From Physella acuta (lineage: Eukaryota; Mollusca; Gastropoda; Physidae), in NCBI RefSeq assembly GCF_028476545.1, contig NW_026731639.1:186001-250000 (forward strand): a stretch of DNA of 64,000 bases, in the 5' to 3' direction. Under the pieces are notes generated by a model that was given only the letters and a program-made list of their open reading frames with translations, was not told the DNA's origin and did not search any database. The stretch's first letter is position 1, and every line of letters starts with the position of its first letter. Positions 26,241-38,986 of this stretch are shown one piece after another. The translations under genes were made by a program, and so were the position numbers.

Positions 26241-26849
26241 AGGATTATTTGCTGTTTTACCTTCCTCGCGGATCTCTTGACTAAATTTTTCTTTTCATCG
26301 ATAAAAATTGTGATTCTCTGCAAGATCTCGCAAGATCTGGCGCTAATTGAGCTATCGAGGGTAATGTGGTTCAAGGCCGATCTTGTCCGATTGCGTGTTT
26401 GACGTTATCCTATTCCGTCAACCCTCTGACGTAAGTCGTGTTCGTGTTTTCAGACGATACCATTGATTAAAATACTAAATCTCCTCGTCACAAATCTTCA
26501 AATATTTCCACTAAATGTATTGTATTTCTCTGAATAAATAAATATTTTAATTAATCTATATTTTTTTTATTTCCATACGCAAGCTTGGGATTTCGGTCAT
26601 GTTTCTTTTAAATTTTATTTTATTAATGTATTCCTCCCTCTCGGGTTTTCCTAGTTTATTTCAATAACTTGAAGGAATTTGAACTCTCAATGGGACATGT
26701 TTTAAAGATGAAAAAATCATTATTGAACTTCCGTAAAGAATGACACCAAATTTGCATTGCACTTAACAAGTACACCATCAGTAATATTGGGAGATATCAA
26801 TGCGGCTCTATTTAAGTGTGTAGAGTTCACTGGCCCGCGAACAAGGGCT
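26241..26849. other. Non-coding stretch
   Basis: AT-rich. No gene or element recognised. Confidence 0.4.
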
Positions 26850-27180
26850 CTATGGAGGAATAAAACAAGAGTAGCCCCCTCCTGAATCAAGAGTACTGAT
26901 CGGAGAGGGGGGGGAGGACTAGAGTAGTCTCCTCGCCACGGAAAATTAAACAAGGGTAAACACACACACACACACACACACACACTTACACATACTCACA
27001 CACACACATTCACCCGACATGGAATTTCAAAACAAGAGTGGCCCAACTCGATATCGAAGTATAATACATGAGTAGTCCCCCTTGTCATGGAAAAATTAAA
27101 CAACATTAGCGCCCCCCCTCCCACACACACACATACACATACACACTTTCTCTATGGCAAATTTAAAAAGTGTACTTCCC
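26850..27180. repeat. Degenerate tandem repeat with embedded (CA)n
   Basis: Several diverged units with ACAAGAGTAG(C/T)CCCCCT and CATGGAAAATTAAACAAGGG, interrupted by (CA)n tracts at 26961-27008 and 27123-27146. Confidence 0.6.
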
Positions 27181-27406
27181 TTTTGCTATCTGAAAACACA
27201 TTCAGAGCGATCGATTTCCGAACTAATTGTCGATTTCCGGTCTCAAAAAAAAATATTTCCGAATGTGTTTTACGTTTCTAAGCACGCGACAATGTATGCC
27301 GATATTTCAAACTGTTTCTAAGTTAACATTTCAGAGATTGACATTTAAGTCGATCAGGAAGAGAAAAAAAAGATATTCAAGCTTCCCTGGAGTTTTTGGC
27401 TGTTGT

Positions 27407-27442
<36 letters not shown>

Positions 27443-27524
27443 GTAGTTCGTTAGGGTACCCCTAAAAATGTAAAAATAATTTAAATCACTAATTTCATAT
27501 AATTTTTTACAAAAGCTGAACATG
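27181..27524. other. Non-coding spacer with long poly-T
   Basis: A T run of about 28 bases (27411-27439) could be the tail of a minus-strand retroposed sequence or simple slippage. No gene is seen. Confidence 0.4.
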
Positions 27525-27860
27525 CAAATGACGTCATCTGTAAACGCCGCCAAATCCGCTCTCTCCTGTTTTAACCTCGTTTAAGTTTTCTGTCACTGAC
27601 CGACAAAATGGCGCCGGTCAAAGTGTTCTGCCTCGTGGACATTCGCGTCTGCTGATTGGGATAATGGGCGGGTGTTGCGTCTTAACGACCGGGGGAGGAA
27701 GGCGGAAAGTCGGATCCGAACCGGAAGCAGCTAGAACTAAGTGATACATGGGGGGAAATGTCCAATCAAAACGTACTCTGTCTCTCATCTCCCCGCCCAC
27801 TGCCCGTCTCAGTCGTATCTTAGTCCACTCTTCTAATAGACGACCTATTGGGCTAACGAT
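27525..27860. promoter_or_regulatory. CpG-rich promoter-like region
   Basis: CpG-rich relative to its surroundings. It contains a perfect CRE (TGACGTCA, 27529-27536), a YY1-like CAAAATGGCGCC (27604-27615), inverted CCAAT boxes (TGATTGGGA near 27652; CCAATCAAA near 27760), and GC boxes (GGGCGGG near 27666; CCCCGCCCAC near 27791). Together these resemble a TATA-less promoter, but no coding exon is recognised on either side. Confidence 0.45.
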
Positions 27861-27949
27861 GACCTAATGGATATGGCGGTACGACCGGGGCAGACTTCTT
27901 GCACTTTTGATACTGATATTTTTCTGCTCAGAGATAGCCGGAATTCCCA

Positions 27950-28350
27950 TGGTCAGAGGCGTGGCTCATTAGACTAGATAGATTTATTGGCCAGGGGCGT
28001 GTTTAAAGTCCAGTGGGGATTTTTTTTTTCGTCAGGGGCGTGGTTATTTAATTAAAGTCTAGTGGGCGTTCATTGGTCGGAGGCGTGGCTCATGTGACTA
28101 TGGTTAGATTTATTAGCCAGGGGCGTTTTTAAAGTCTAGTGGGCGTTCTTTGGTCAGGGGCGTGGCTCGTTAGACTAGCTAAATACATTGGCGAGGGGTG
28201 TGGTTATTTAATTAAAGTCTAATGGGAGTTCGTTAGTCAGGGGCGTATTTTATTTTAGACTAGCTATATATATTTGCCAGGGGCGTGGCTATTTAATGAA
28301 AGTCTAGTGAGAGTTGGTTGGTAACGGATGTTGTTATTTAAAGCCTAATA
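27950..28350. repeat. Degenerate tandem repeat rich in GGGGCGTGG
   Basis: Seven or more diverged units of roughly 40-60 bp, each with (A/G)GGGCGTGGCT followed by CATTAGAC or ATTTAATTAAAGTCTAGTGGG. GGGGCGTGG is a match to the KLF/SP binding consensus. It starts just downstream of the CpG-rich region. Confidence 0.65.
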
Positions 28351-29059
28351 GGCGTTAGCTTGTCACTATGCTATAGGTGGGATACCGCCCCTCAGAAGTC
28401 ATAGTTTAATAAACCATATTGGTCAGACGCGTAGCTCATTAAGCATTAGTCGGGTTTTGTTAGTCAGAGATATACCTCTGTAGACTCTTGTTTGGGTACA
28501 TACACGTCAAAGGTATTTTGTCTTGAATTCACAGAAAAGGTTGGGTGGTTTCCATTGTATTGGCGATGCCGATTTGGCCGATTGATTGTTTGATTTAGCG
28601 TTTGTCAAGAAACACGATTGATCTAACTAGAACGTTAACACAGAACCCCAGCCACCACCACCTTCATCCTTCAATAAAATTTACTCACTTCTCTACTAGA
28701 ACCTTTATATATAGCAATAACAATCAACTGAAACGACTGGACATTTTCTACACTCATATAATATCATATAATATCCTTAAATTTATATTTCTCGTTACTA
28801 CAGAAAAAGTCAACGCAAAACCGTTACTGTTATCTATTTCCCATTTAAAATAGAGTACGTTTTCCCCTACCTGTAACCCCCCCCCCTCCCCTCCCCCTCT
28901 AATGCGTACTTAATCTCCGTGTGATAAATTATCCATTGCTCTCATGCTAAAGCTCTAACCCAAACTTGTGTTTTTTTTTCTTCGGTTAAACCGACAGTCA
29001 GTAACTGTGAGTCTTTTTAAAGTGTATCCCCTATAATTAGATTTATTTACGGGTGACTT
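28351..29059. other. Non-coding stretch
   Basis: No gene recognised. A C-rich run lies at 28877-28898. Confidence 0.4.
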
Positions 29060-29180
29060 AAAAGGCGGCTGGGCATAGTGTCAACCACACTATCCCTTCA
29101 TATACCGATGTCACAGAAACAGATGAACTCTACTTCCCTTGCCCCAAGTACCGTCAGGTTCGAAAATGAAATGTTAACTA
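29060..29180 (+). mobile_element. SINE-like conserved-domain fragment
   Basis: Shares CAGATGAACTCTACTTCCCT, TGCCCCA and GTCAGGTTCGAAAA with the inverse complement of 30466-30590, and CTTCATATACCGATGTCA with 26115-26240. Confidence 0.5.
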
Positions 29181-29500
29181 AGATGTTTGTTTTTAAATTA
29201 TTTGTCCCCCATTTTTTTCTCTCCATTAAGATTTTCCTATTAACCGAGAAAAGTTTTTATTCTTCTATTTAAATTATCTTTAATGACCTCCGCCCACCTG
29301 AAATTGCACTAAAACTGGAGTGACTCCTATCATGCTTTCTAACTGGTTACGCCTCTGCAACTACAATATAAAAAGATTTTTAAATATTTTGTTATTTTTT
29401 TATCGAACGGTTCTTCGTTTTTTTTCCTGGATTTGATGCTATTCGTAATAGTTTAGCTATTTTACTTTGTGAAAATTTACTTTAGTGCCTATTGACAAGA
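29181..29500. other. Non-coding spacer
   Basis: No gene seen. Confidence 0.4.
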
Positions 29501-29508
29501 TGAGGTCT

Positions 29509-29745
29509 CAGAGACGTAGCGATGGGGGGGGGGGCATATGTCCCCGGGCGCCGACCTTAGGGGGCGCCAAATAGGGTTGAAAAAACAAATTAAAATGTCA
29601 TTTTAGCTGTATTTTTTGCAGTTTGAGGGGGGGGGGGGTGCAAATCGAAAGTTTGAGGGGGGGTGCAAATTGAAAATTTGCTCCCGATAGGGGCGCCAAA
29701 TTGAAAGTTTGTCCCCGGGCGCCGGAATGGGTCGCTACGCCTCTG
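29509..29745. mobile_element. hAT-type MITE with 8-bp TSD
   Basis: Termini are CAGAGACGTAGCGA and TCGCTACGCCTCTG. TGAGGTCT flanks both sides (29501-29508 and 29746-29753). The interior has GTCCCCGGGCGCCGACCTTA, a G run, and two GTTTGAGGGGGG-TGCAAAT units. Confidence 0.9.
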
Positions 29746-29753
29746 TGAGGTCT

Positions 29754-30465
29754 TCTGGGTTTTCCTGAATAAAAACATAATTACACGTTTAATATATAAC
29801 AGTCACATTGTGCTCATTAAGAAACAAATCTTGTTTTATATTTAATTGACATAAATCTACATAGATTTCTTGCTATTACCTAATTTATTCAAGGTATTAT
29901 AGAAAACAAGATCTAATAATTACAAACTGTTTCTTTTTTTTTACGCGTTTTACAAGTTAATAAAATATACACTTTTTTTTAGAATGAAACAATTTTGTGT
30001 TAATTGGGGGCATATCTAATTACCAACATCGGTCTAATTTTTTTTCAAATTACAATTTGTTTTGACTCATTAATTCAATGATGATTTCTCTTCCTCAAAG
30101 AAAATCGAATACACATTTTTTGTTATAAAATCCCGATACATAATTATTCCCGCCTACGCCTTAGAGGCAAATAAAGGTCAACGCCCCTGAAATAGAAGCC
30201 ATTCAACTTCCAAAACTTAGCGTTATGTGAGGTTTTTGTAAGGCGCTTCTCTGGTTTGAATCAAGGGGTTCTAGCCAGCGGCGGATTAATTAAACGCCGG
30301 AGTTTTGTATGTTTCCTAAGGACGAACTAAGATCTGAACACACACACACAAGTATTAGAATCCGGTCTGACTAAAGTAAGGTTTCAGCCATCCTTAAATA
30401 CTTTATCAGATTTTGTTCTTTCGGTGCTTATGCGAATCCTTTGGTTTTTAGTATTAAGTTAAGTT
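29754..30465. other. Non-coding stretch
   Basis: AT-rich. No gene or element recognised. Confidence 0.4.
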
Positions 30466-30590
30466 CCGTTTTCGAACCCGACAGTCCATGGGGCAAGTGA
30501 AGTAGAGTTCACCTGTGCCCAGTCGCTTTTAGATTCCCTAACGTGAGTTAGGTACCCATCAGAGCTGGGTGAACTCAGGGACAATCTGCT
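30466..30590 (-). mobile_element. SINE-like conserved-domain fragment
   Basis: On the minus strand: CCCTGAGTTCACCCAGCTCT, GATGGGTACCTAACTC, CAGGTGAACTCTACTTCACT, TGCCCCATG, then TCGGGTTCGAAAACGGAAC. It corresponds to 29060-29180 over its second half and resembles the broadly shared SINE central domain; the exact subfamily is not determined. Confidence 0.55.
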
Positions 30591-31570
30591 GATTTAAACC
30601 CATTTTTAAACTACCCTTGCCAAAATATATTTACCAACTCAAACGTATAGCTCATGAATTTAATTGTAGAAACCACATTAAAATTTATATTAAAAATGAT
30701 TAAGGCCAGTATATTTAATGCAATCCTAAAAATAAATAACTCAAGAAACGAACTTTAGTGTTCTTCTTTTCGAAATATTATTCTCGGGGCGTTTATAATA
30801 GGGGGTGGGGATAGAGAGGATGTTTGATCAGAGGAATGGAACAAGAGGCTGTAAACAAAGTTTGTCTGTTCCAGTTTATCGTAAAGGGTGGGGGTGGGTG
30901 TTGGATTAGATTTCTAATCATATTTTTTAAAACATCTAATACCCATAGCATGTCTCACTTTGATATTAAATGTAATAATTATGTTTGTGGAGGTCAAGGT
31001 TGTACTTGACCTTCACCTCGAATTCGGTTGTAAATAAGGCACAGCTATCGTGTTTTTGCTATTTCCGGTCATGTGGTATTTCGACACCCTCTGCGCTGAT
31101 TGGTCAAGAGATGTCCGCACGAGCCAGCTCCGTCAAAGTCGTCTGCTTGGTTCTCCACCAGAAAAAATAAAATAAAAACCGCCTGACTGTCAAAAACAAA
31201 ATTATAATTAATGTCTCTATTGATCATATCTACCCCATTTTTCGATATTGCATGTATTTAGACAACAGAGTAATTTCGTAATGGGATTCATTCGTGGCAT
31301 TCGGACATCGTCGTCAAAAACTTTTTAGGATTAGTGTCGGTGTAAATAAGGGACTAAAGTAAACATCAGTATCAGGTAGAAATATCTATAAACGTGATGC
31401 CTTAATGTGGATCTCCAAACAATTTAGTACAAAAACATGTAGGGCTTGTCATCATCGTCTTTTCCCTTTCGTGCCCGTGATGGGGCAGATATGGTAGAGT
31501 TGTTCTGTTTCAATGGGTTCAGCATACAAGGAAATAGTGTGGTCGGTACTCCGCACTATACGCAACCGCC
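30591..31570. other. Non-coding stretch with a small CpG/CCAAT patch
   Basis: No gene recognised. Bases 31020-31160 are less AT-rich, with CTATTTCCGGTCATG and TGCGCTGATTGGTC (inverted CCAAT), and are weakly promoter-like. Confidence 0.35.
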
Positions 31571-31574
31571 GTGG

Positions 31575-31705
31575 TTAGTTATGTTGGTGATTTAAATCGA
31601 CCTACACGATTATGTTGGTGTTGTAAATCGGCCTACGCAATTATGTTGGTGTTTTAAAACAGCCTATGCGATTATGTTGGTGTTATAAATCGCCTACACG
31701 TTTTG
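31575..31705. repeat. About 31-bp tandem repeat, four units
   Basis: Four diverged units of ATTATGTTGGTGTTTTAAAT plus CGGCCTACACG. Confidence 0.8.
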
Positions 31706-31975
31706 AGGCCGGTGTTCCCAATAAAACGATCAACATTTTCTCGACCAAGTTCGATCGCTGACCGAGAAGGATGGATTAATTAAACCGAGGCCAGTACAGG
31801 AGAACTGTTGCTTGTTTTTATACCCCACCGTCCATCCCCACCCATGGCGAACCTGATATAGGCCACTGACTTCACTAGACCCCCATCCCCGCCCCAGCTT
31901 GTTCTACTTGGTTCCCTTTAAGATCGTCATCAATCCGGCTTTGTCGTGTTTGGGAATCGACTCGCTGATGGTATA

Positions 31976-32530
<555 letters not shown>

Positions 32531-33187
32531 CAATTATTTTATCTGTTTCGATGACTTTATGATCACAACCACATGCGTTCTACAATGGGAAGATTAAATT
32601 CTAACAAAATAAGAAAGAGCATGAACATGCACCTTTTAGATGCTGAAGGTGATGATGATAAATTCTTAAGATAGAACACATTCTATACATTTTTACTAAA
32701 TCCTACGTGATCAGTGAATAATCTCGCTACATCAGTGGGGTGTTATGGCTTGTACAATTTGTACAGTAACTGGCCCTCAACTCCCCACCAGCACTGTCCG
32801 ACTACCTTTGACCTTTAACTACCTTGACCTCGTACAGTCCTTGAATTCAACTCTACCCTGGAGTCGTGTAGCTATTTACAGACACAATCAGCTGTCTTTG
32901 GAAGGCGTGTATTTTTTCTGGGCTATACAAAGACCAAATCAGCTGTTTCTACCCCTTGACCAGCTGACCCCCCTCCCCCTAGTACTGTCCAAATATTTGC
33001 ACTATCTGACTGGACTTCCGGTCCTGACCAAGTTTTAAAGGTTTGATAAGGAGCCGGTCTGCACGGCAAAATGCCGGTTCGTTGTCCGCGGTAGGGGCGA
33101 TAATTGTGTGCCACAATGGTCCATCACGTCGTGACGTAATTAAGGCCATTATCTCATTCTGTCTGCTACCCCAGCTACTTCCTACAC
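32531..33187. other. Non-coding stretch
   Basis: Less AT-rich than its surroundings (32745-33040), with a 97-codon open frame that has no recognisable domain or splice context. I do not call it a gene. Confidence 0.35.
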
Positions 33188-33280
33188 TTCACACACATAC
33201 ACGATCACATACTCGATCACATACACAATCACATACACGATCACATACACAATCACATACACGATCACATACACAGACAC
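33188..33280. repeat. 24-bp minisatellite (short)
   Basis: About four units of CACATACACGATCACATACA plus CAAT. Confidence 0.85.
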
Positions 33281-33417
33281 GCGCCCATCAATGTGTTTAT
33301 ATCTTCAAATTAATTCAGGGAAAACCTTGTAAGACCGATACTTCAAGGTTTTGACACTTCAAGGTCTATCCATATAAAGTCTCTATATATTAAGTCTATA
33401 TGCATAGTGTATAAATT

Positions 33418-33418
<1 letters not shown>

Positions 33419-33506
<88 letters not shown>

Positions 33507-33613
33507 ATATATATATAATTGGATTGAGATTCTCGACTGGTATGACAAGTCTATATTACTTGTGTATATCATGTATATATATAACCCCCTATATATATAT
33601 ATATATATATATA
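33419..33613. repeat. (TA)n tracts upstream of the Helitron trio
   Basis: (TA)n at 33419-33518 and again at 33588-33613, the second directly abutting the first Helitron. Confidence 0.92.
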
Positions 33614-35071
33614 TCTAATATATAAAGCTCAGTTCTGTAACGTGTGGCAAAAAAGTTTGTCGTTGACAGTTCTATGGATTTAAGTGTTAGATTTTTTATC
33701 GTGCTCATAGTCTAAATTTACGAGTCAAAAAATTACCATTGAAAGTCTTTAAAAACAATTTTCATTCTATTTACTTAGAAGAATAATTTTCAATTATGAA
33801 CACGACATAAAATTTTTAAAAAGTGTATCGACGTTTATAAAATTTCTAAAATTGTGTCGGAAATGTATTGACTGCAAAGTTACTTCCCTTTAATAAAAAA
33901 AAATTCTTAAGAAGAAAGAATTTACATTTTATTACTTTGTTTTTGGTGTTAAGAAAAAAAAAATAATTACATAATTAGCGGGGATTGATTAAGTGCAATG
34001 TCGTTAGGTATTTTTAACACTGCCTTTTATTTATTCTATACACTGAACATACTGTTCAATATTTTTTTTTTAAATCAATAACATTTAATAAGCCAGGTCC
34101 TACAAATCCTATATGTTTATTTCTTTACATTTACGGATAAGCTTGGAGTATTATCATTTTTGTTCACTAAATTGAAACAGGCGCGTCCGCCGGCGCCCTT
34201 GCACGGTTCGATTTGGCACCCTGGGCTATCATGTGAGCGCTATGCTGCAAAGTTTTGTTTTTAACAGTGCGATAGACTATGGGTAAGAAAGGTTACTATA
34301 GTCTTTAAGTGAATCAAATCCGGGCGTCCTCCGGCACCCCGACAGGGTGCTATTTGGCGCCCCGGGCCTTCCGGTGTACGCTATGGTATATACGTTCGCG
34401 TGAGTTCAAAAGACTATGAATAAGTTATGTACTATAGTCGTTTACTAAGTTCAATCAGGCGGTGACGTCATGGTGCGTCCTCTGGCGCCCAGACAGGGTG
34501 CTATTTGGGGTCCCGGGCCTCCCGTGTTCGGTTTCGCGCCTACGTTCATTAAAGTGAGTGCAAAAGACTATGAATAAGTTGGGGTACTATAGTCGTTTAT
34601 TAAGCTGAAACAGGCGATTCTGCCCCGGGCTAGACTCTGAGCACTCACTTTTTGTTCTTTCTTTTTTCGTTTTCGTTTGTGTTTTATTTTCTTTGCGTTT
34701 GTGTTTGTATTTGTGTTTGTGGTTGGTTTTGCGTTTGTATTTGGTTTGTTTTCGTTTGTTTTTTCGTTTGTGTTTTTTTCTTTGGGTTTGTGGTTGGTTT
34801 TGCATTTGGATTTGGTTTGTTTTCGTTTGCTTTTTCGTTTTTTTTTTCTTTGTGTTCGTATTGGTGTTTGTGGTTGTGGTTGGGTTAGTTGTTAGGTTTT
34901 TGTTTTCGTTTGTATTTGTAATTGTGTTAGCGTTATGTTTGCGTTTTTTTGTTTTGGTTTTGGTTTGGGTGTGCAATGCCGGGTTTATGGTGATTACTAA
35001 ACACACAGGTAATGGTCTTTAACAGAAAGGTTTTTCACAGAAGCCAGAGCAGGGCCTGGCCGGGACGGCTA

Positions 35072-35072
<1 letters not shown>
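33614..35072 (+). mobile_element. Non-autonomous Helitron, copy A
   Basis: Starts TCTAATATATAAAGCTCAG and ends GGGACGGCTAG, between A and T of a (TA)n tract, as Helitrons do. A hairpin, GCCAG...CTGGC, sits eight bases before the terminal CTAG. Interior: about 500 bp of AT-rich DNA, then diverged monomers of about 130 bp (GGCGCC...GGGTGCTATTTGG...TACGTTCG...ACTATGAATAAG), then a T/G-rich tract of TTTCGTTTGTGTTT units. It carries no helicase or replication gene. It lacks about 78 bp that copies B and C have at the start of the T/G tract. Confidence 0.85.

Positions 35073-35132
<60 letters not shown>
35073..35132. repeat. (TA)n between Helitron copies A and B
   Basis: 60 bp of pure TA. Confidence 0.95.
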
Positions 35133-35135
<3 letters not shown>

Positions 35136-36670
35136 AATATATAAAGCTCAGTTCTGTAACGTGTGGCAAAAAAAAAGTTTGTCGTTGACAGTTCTATGGA
35201 TTTAAGTGTTAGATTTTTTATCGTGCTCACAGTCTAAATGTACGAGTCAAAAAATTACCATTGAAAGTCTTTAAAAACAATTTTCACTCTATTTACTTAG
35301 AAGAATAATTTTCAATTATGAACGCGACATAAAATTTTTAAAAAGTGTATCGACGTTTATAAAATTTCTAAAATTGTGTCGGAAATGTATTGACTGCACA
35401 GTTACTTCCCTTTAATAAAAAAAAATTCTTAAGAAGAAAGAATTTACATTTTATTACTTTGTTTTTGGTGTTAAGAAAAAAAAAATTACATAATTAGCGG
35501 GGATTGATTAAGTGCAATGTCGTTAGGTATTTTTAACACTGCCTTTTATTTATTCTATACACTGAACATACTGTTCAATAATTTTTTTTTTTAAATCAAT
35601 AACATTTAATAAGCCAGGTCCTACAAATCCTATATGTTTATTTCTTTCCATTTACGGATAAGCTTGGAGTATTATCATTTTTGTTCACTAAATTGAAACA
35701 GGCGCGTCCGCCGGCGCCCTTGCACGGTTCGATTTGGCACCCTGGGCTATCATGTGAGCGCTATGCTGCATAATTTTGTTTTTAACAGTGCGATAGACTA
35801 TGGGTAAGAAAGGTTACTATAGTCTTTAAGTGAATCAAATCCGGGCGTCCTCCGGCACCCCGACAGGGTGCTATTTGGCGCCCCGGGCCTTCCGGTGTAC
35901 GCTATGGTATATACGTTCGCGTGAGTTCAAAAGACTATGAATAAGTTATGTACTATAGTCGTTTACTAAGTTCAATCAGGCGGTGACGTCATGGTGCGTC
36001 CTCTGGCGCACAGACAGGGTGCTATTTGGGGTCCCGGGCCTCCCGTGTTCGGTTTCGCGCCTACGTTCATTAAAGTGAGTGCAAAAGACTATGAATAAGT
36101 TGGGGTACTATAGTCGTTTATTAAGCTGAAACAGGCGATTCCGCCCCGGGCTAGACTCTGAGCACTGTGCGTTTATGTTCGCGTTAGTGTTTTCTTTGTG
36201 TTAAGGTTGGGTTTGCGTTAGTGGTTGCGTTTTAATTTGGTTCGTTTTTGTTCTTTCTTTTTTCGTTTTCGTTTGTGTTTTATCTTCTTTGCGTTTTTGT
36301 TTGTATTTGTGTTTGTGGTTGGTTTTGCGTTTGTATTTGGTTTGTTTTCGTTTGTTTTTTCGTTTGTGTTTTTTTCTTTGGGTTTGTGGTTGGTTTTGCA
36401 TTTGGATTTGGTTTGTTTTCGTTTGCTTTTTCGTTTGTTTTTTTTCTTTGTGTTCGTATTGGTGTTTGTGGTTGTGGTTGGGTTAGTTGTTAGGTTTTTG
36501 TTTTCGTTTGTATTTGTAATTGTGTTAGCTTTATGTTTGCGTTTTGTTGTTTTGGTTTTGGTTTGGGTGTGCAATGCTAGGTTTATGATGATTACTAAAC
36601 ACACAGGTAATGGTCTTTAACAGAAAGGTTTTTCACAGAAGCCAGAGCAGGGCCTGGCCGGGACGGCTAG
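35133..36670 (+). mobile_element. Non-autonomous Helitron, copy B
   Basis: Same termini (TCTAATATATAAAG and GACGGCTAG) and organisation as copies A and C, and very similar in sequence throughout. It is followed by one T and then copy C. The 128-131-codon Phe/Val-rich and Lys/Thr/Asn-rich frames on the two strands are the T/G-rich tract read through, not proteins. Confidence 0.87.
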
Positions 36671-36671
36671 T

Positions 36672-38212
36672 TCTAATATATAAAGCTCAGTTCTGTAACG
36701 TGTGGCAAAAAAAAAGTTTGTCGTTGACACTTCTACGGATTTAAGTGTTAGATTTTTTATCGTGCTCATAGTCTAAATTTACGAGTCAAAAAATTACCAT
36801 TGAAAGTCTTTAAAAACAATTTTCACTCTATTTACTTAGAAGAATAATTTTCAATTATGAACACCACATAAAATTTTTAAAAAGTGTATCGACGTTTATA
36901 AAATTTCTAAAATTGTGTCGGAAATGTATTGACTGCACAGTTACTTCCCTTTAATAAAAAAAATTCTTAAGAAGAAAGAATTTACATTTTATTACTTTGT
37001 TTTTGGTGTTAAGAAAAAAAAAAATTACATAATTAGCGGGGATTGATTAAGTGCAATGTCGTTAGGTATTTTTAACACTGCCTTTTATTTACTCTATACA
37101 CTGAACATACTGTTCAATAATTATTTTTTTTTTTTAAATCAATAACATTTAATAAGCCAGGTCCTACAAATCCTATATGTTTATTTCTTTCCATTTACGG
37201 ATAAGCTTGGAGTATTATCATTTTTGTTCACTAAATTGAAACAGGCGCGTCCGCCGGCGCCCTTGCACGGTTCGATTTGGCACCCTGGGCTATCATGTGA
37301 GCGCTATGCTGCATAATTTTGTTTTGAACAGTGCGATAGACAATGGATAAGAAAGGTTACTATAGTCTTTAAGTGAATCAAATCCGGGCGTCCTCCTGCA
37401 CCCCGACAGGGTGCTATTTGGCGCCCCGGGCCTTCCGGTGTACGCTATGGTATCTACGTTCGCGTGAGTTCAAAAGACTATAAATAAGTTATGCACTATA
37501 GGCGTTTACTAAGTTCTATCAGGCGGTGACGTCATGGTGCGTCCTCTGGCGCCCAGACAGGGTGCTTTTTGGGGTCCCGGGCCTCCCGTGTTCGGTTTCG
37601 CGCCTACGTTCATTAAAGTGAGTGCAAAAGACTATGAATAAGTTGGGGTACTATAGTCGTTTATTAGGCTGAAACAGGCGATTCCGCCCCGGGCTAGACT
37701 CTGAGCACTGTGCGTTTATGTTCGCGTTAGTGTTTTCTTTGTGTTTAGGTTGGGTTTGCGTTAGTGGTTGCGTTTTGATTTGGTTCGTTTTTGTTCTTTC
37801 TTTTTTCGTTTTCGTTTGTGTTTTATCTTCTTTGCGTTTGTGTTTGTATTTGTGTTTGTGGTTGGTTTTGCGTTTGTATTTGGTTTGTTTTCGTTTGTTT
37901 TTTCGTTTGTGTTTTTTTCTTTTGGTTTGTGGTTGGTTTTGCATTTGGATTTGGTTTGTTTTCGTTTGCTTTTTCGTTTGTTTTTTTCTTTGTGTTCGTA
38001 TTGGTGTTGGTGGTTGTGGTTGGGTTAGTTGTTAGGTTTTTGTTTTCGTTTGTATTTGTAATTGTGTTAGCGTTATGTTTGCGTTTTGTTGTTTTGGTTT
38101 TGGTTTGGGTGTGCAATGCCGGGTTTATGATGATTACTAAACACACAGGTAATGGTCTTTAACAGAAGGGTTTTTCACAGAAGCCAGAGCAGGGCCTGGC
38201 CGGGACGGCTAG
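36672..38212 (+). mobile_element. Non-autonomous Helitron, copy C
   Basis: Begins TCTAATATATAAAG directly after copy B plus one T, and ends GACGGCTAG before T and a short (TA)n (38213-38228). Very similar to copy B, differing by scattered substitutions and homopolymer lengths. Confidence 0.87.
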
Positions 38213-38228
38213 TATATATATATATATA

Positions 38229-38986
<758 letters not shown>

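Noticed and set aside
30466-30590. A true tRNA gene near TCGAACCCGAC
   Set aside because: Only a B-box-like string is present; no cloverleaf can be drawn and the context matches a dispersed SINE-type domain.
32745-33038. 97-codon open frame as a possible gene
   Set aside because: No domain, no splice context, no codon signature; several proline/leucine-rich stretches arise from local C-richness.
34587-38162. Phe/Val-rich plus-strand and Lys/Thr/Asn-rich minus-strand frames repeated three times
   Set aside because: They are the T/G-rich tract of the Helitron read in different frames. A membrane protein was considered but the words are simple-sequence and frames shift freely between copies.
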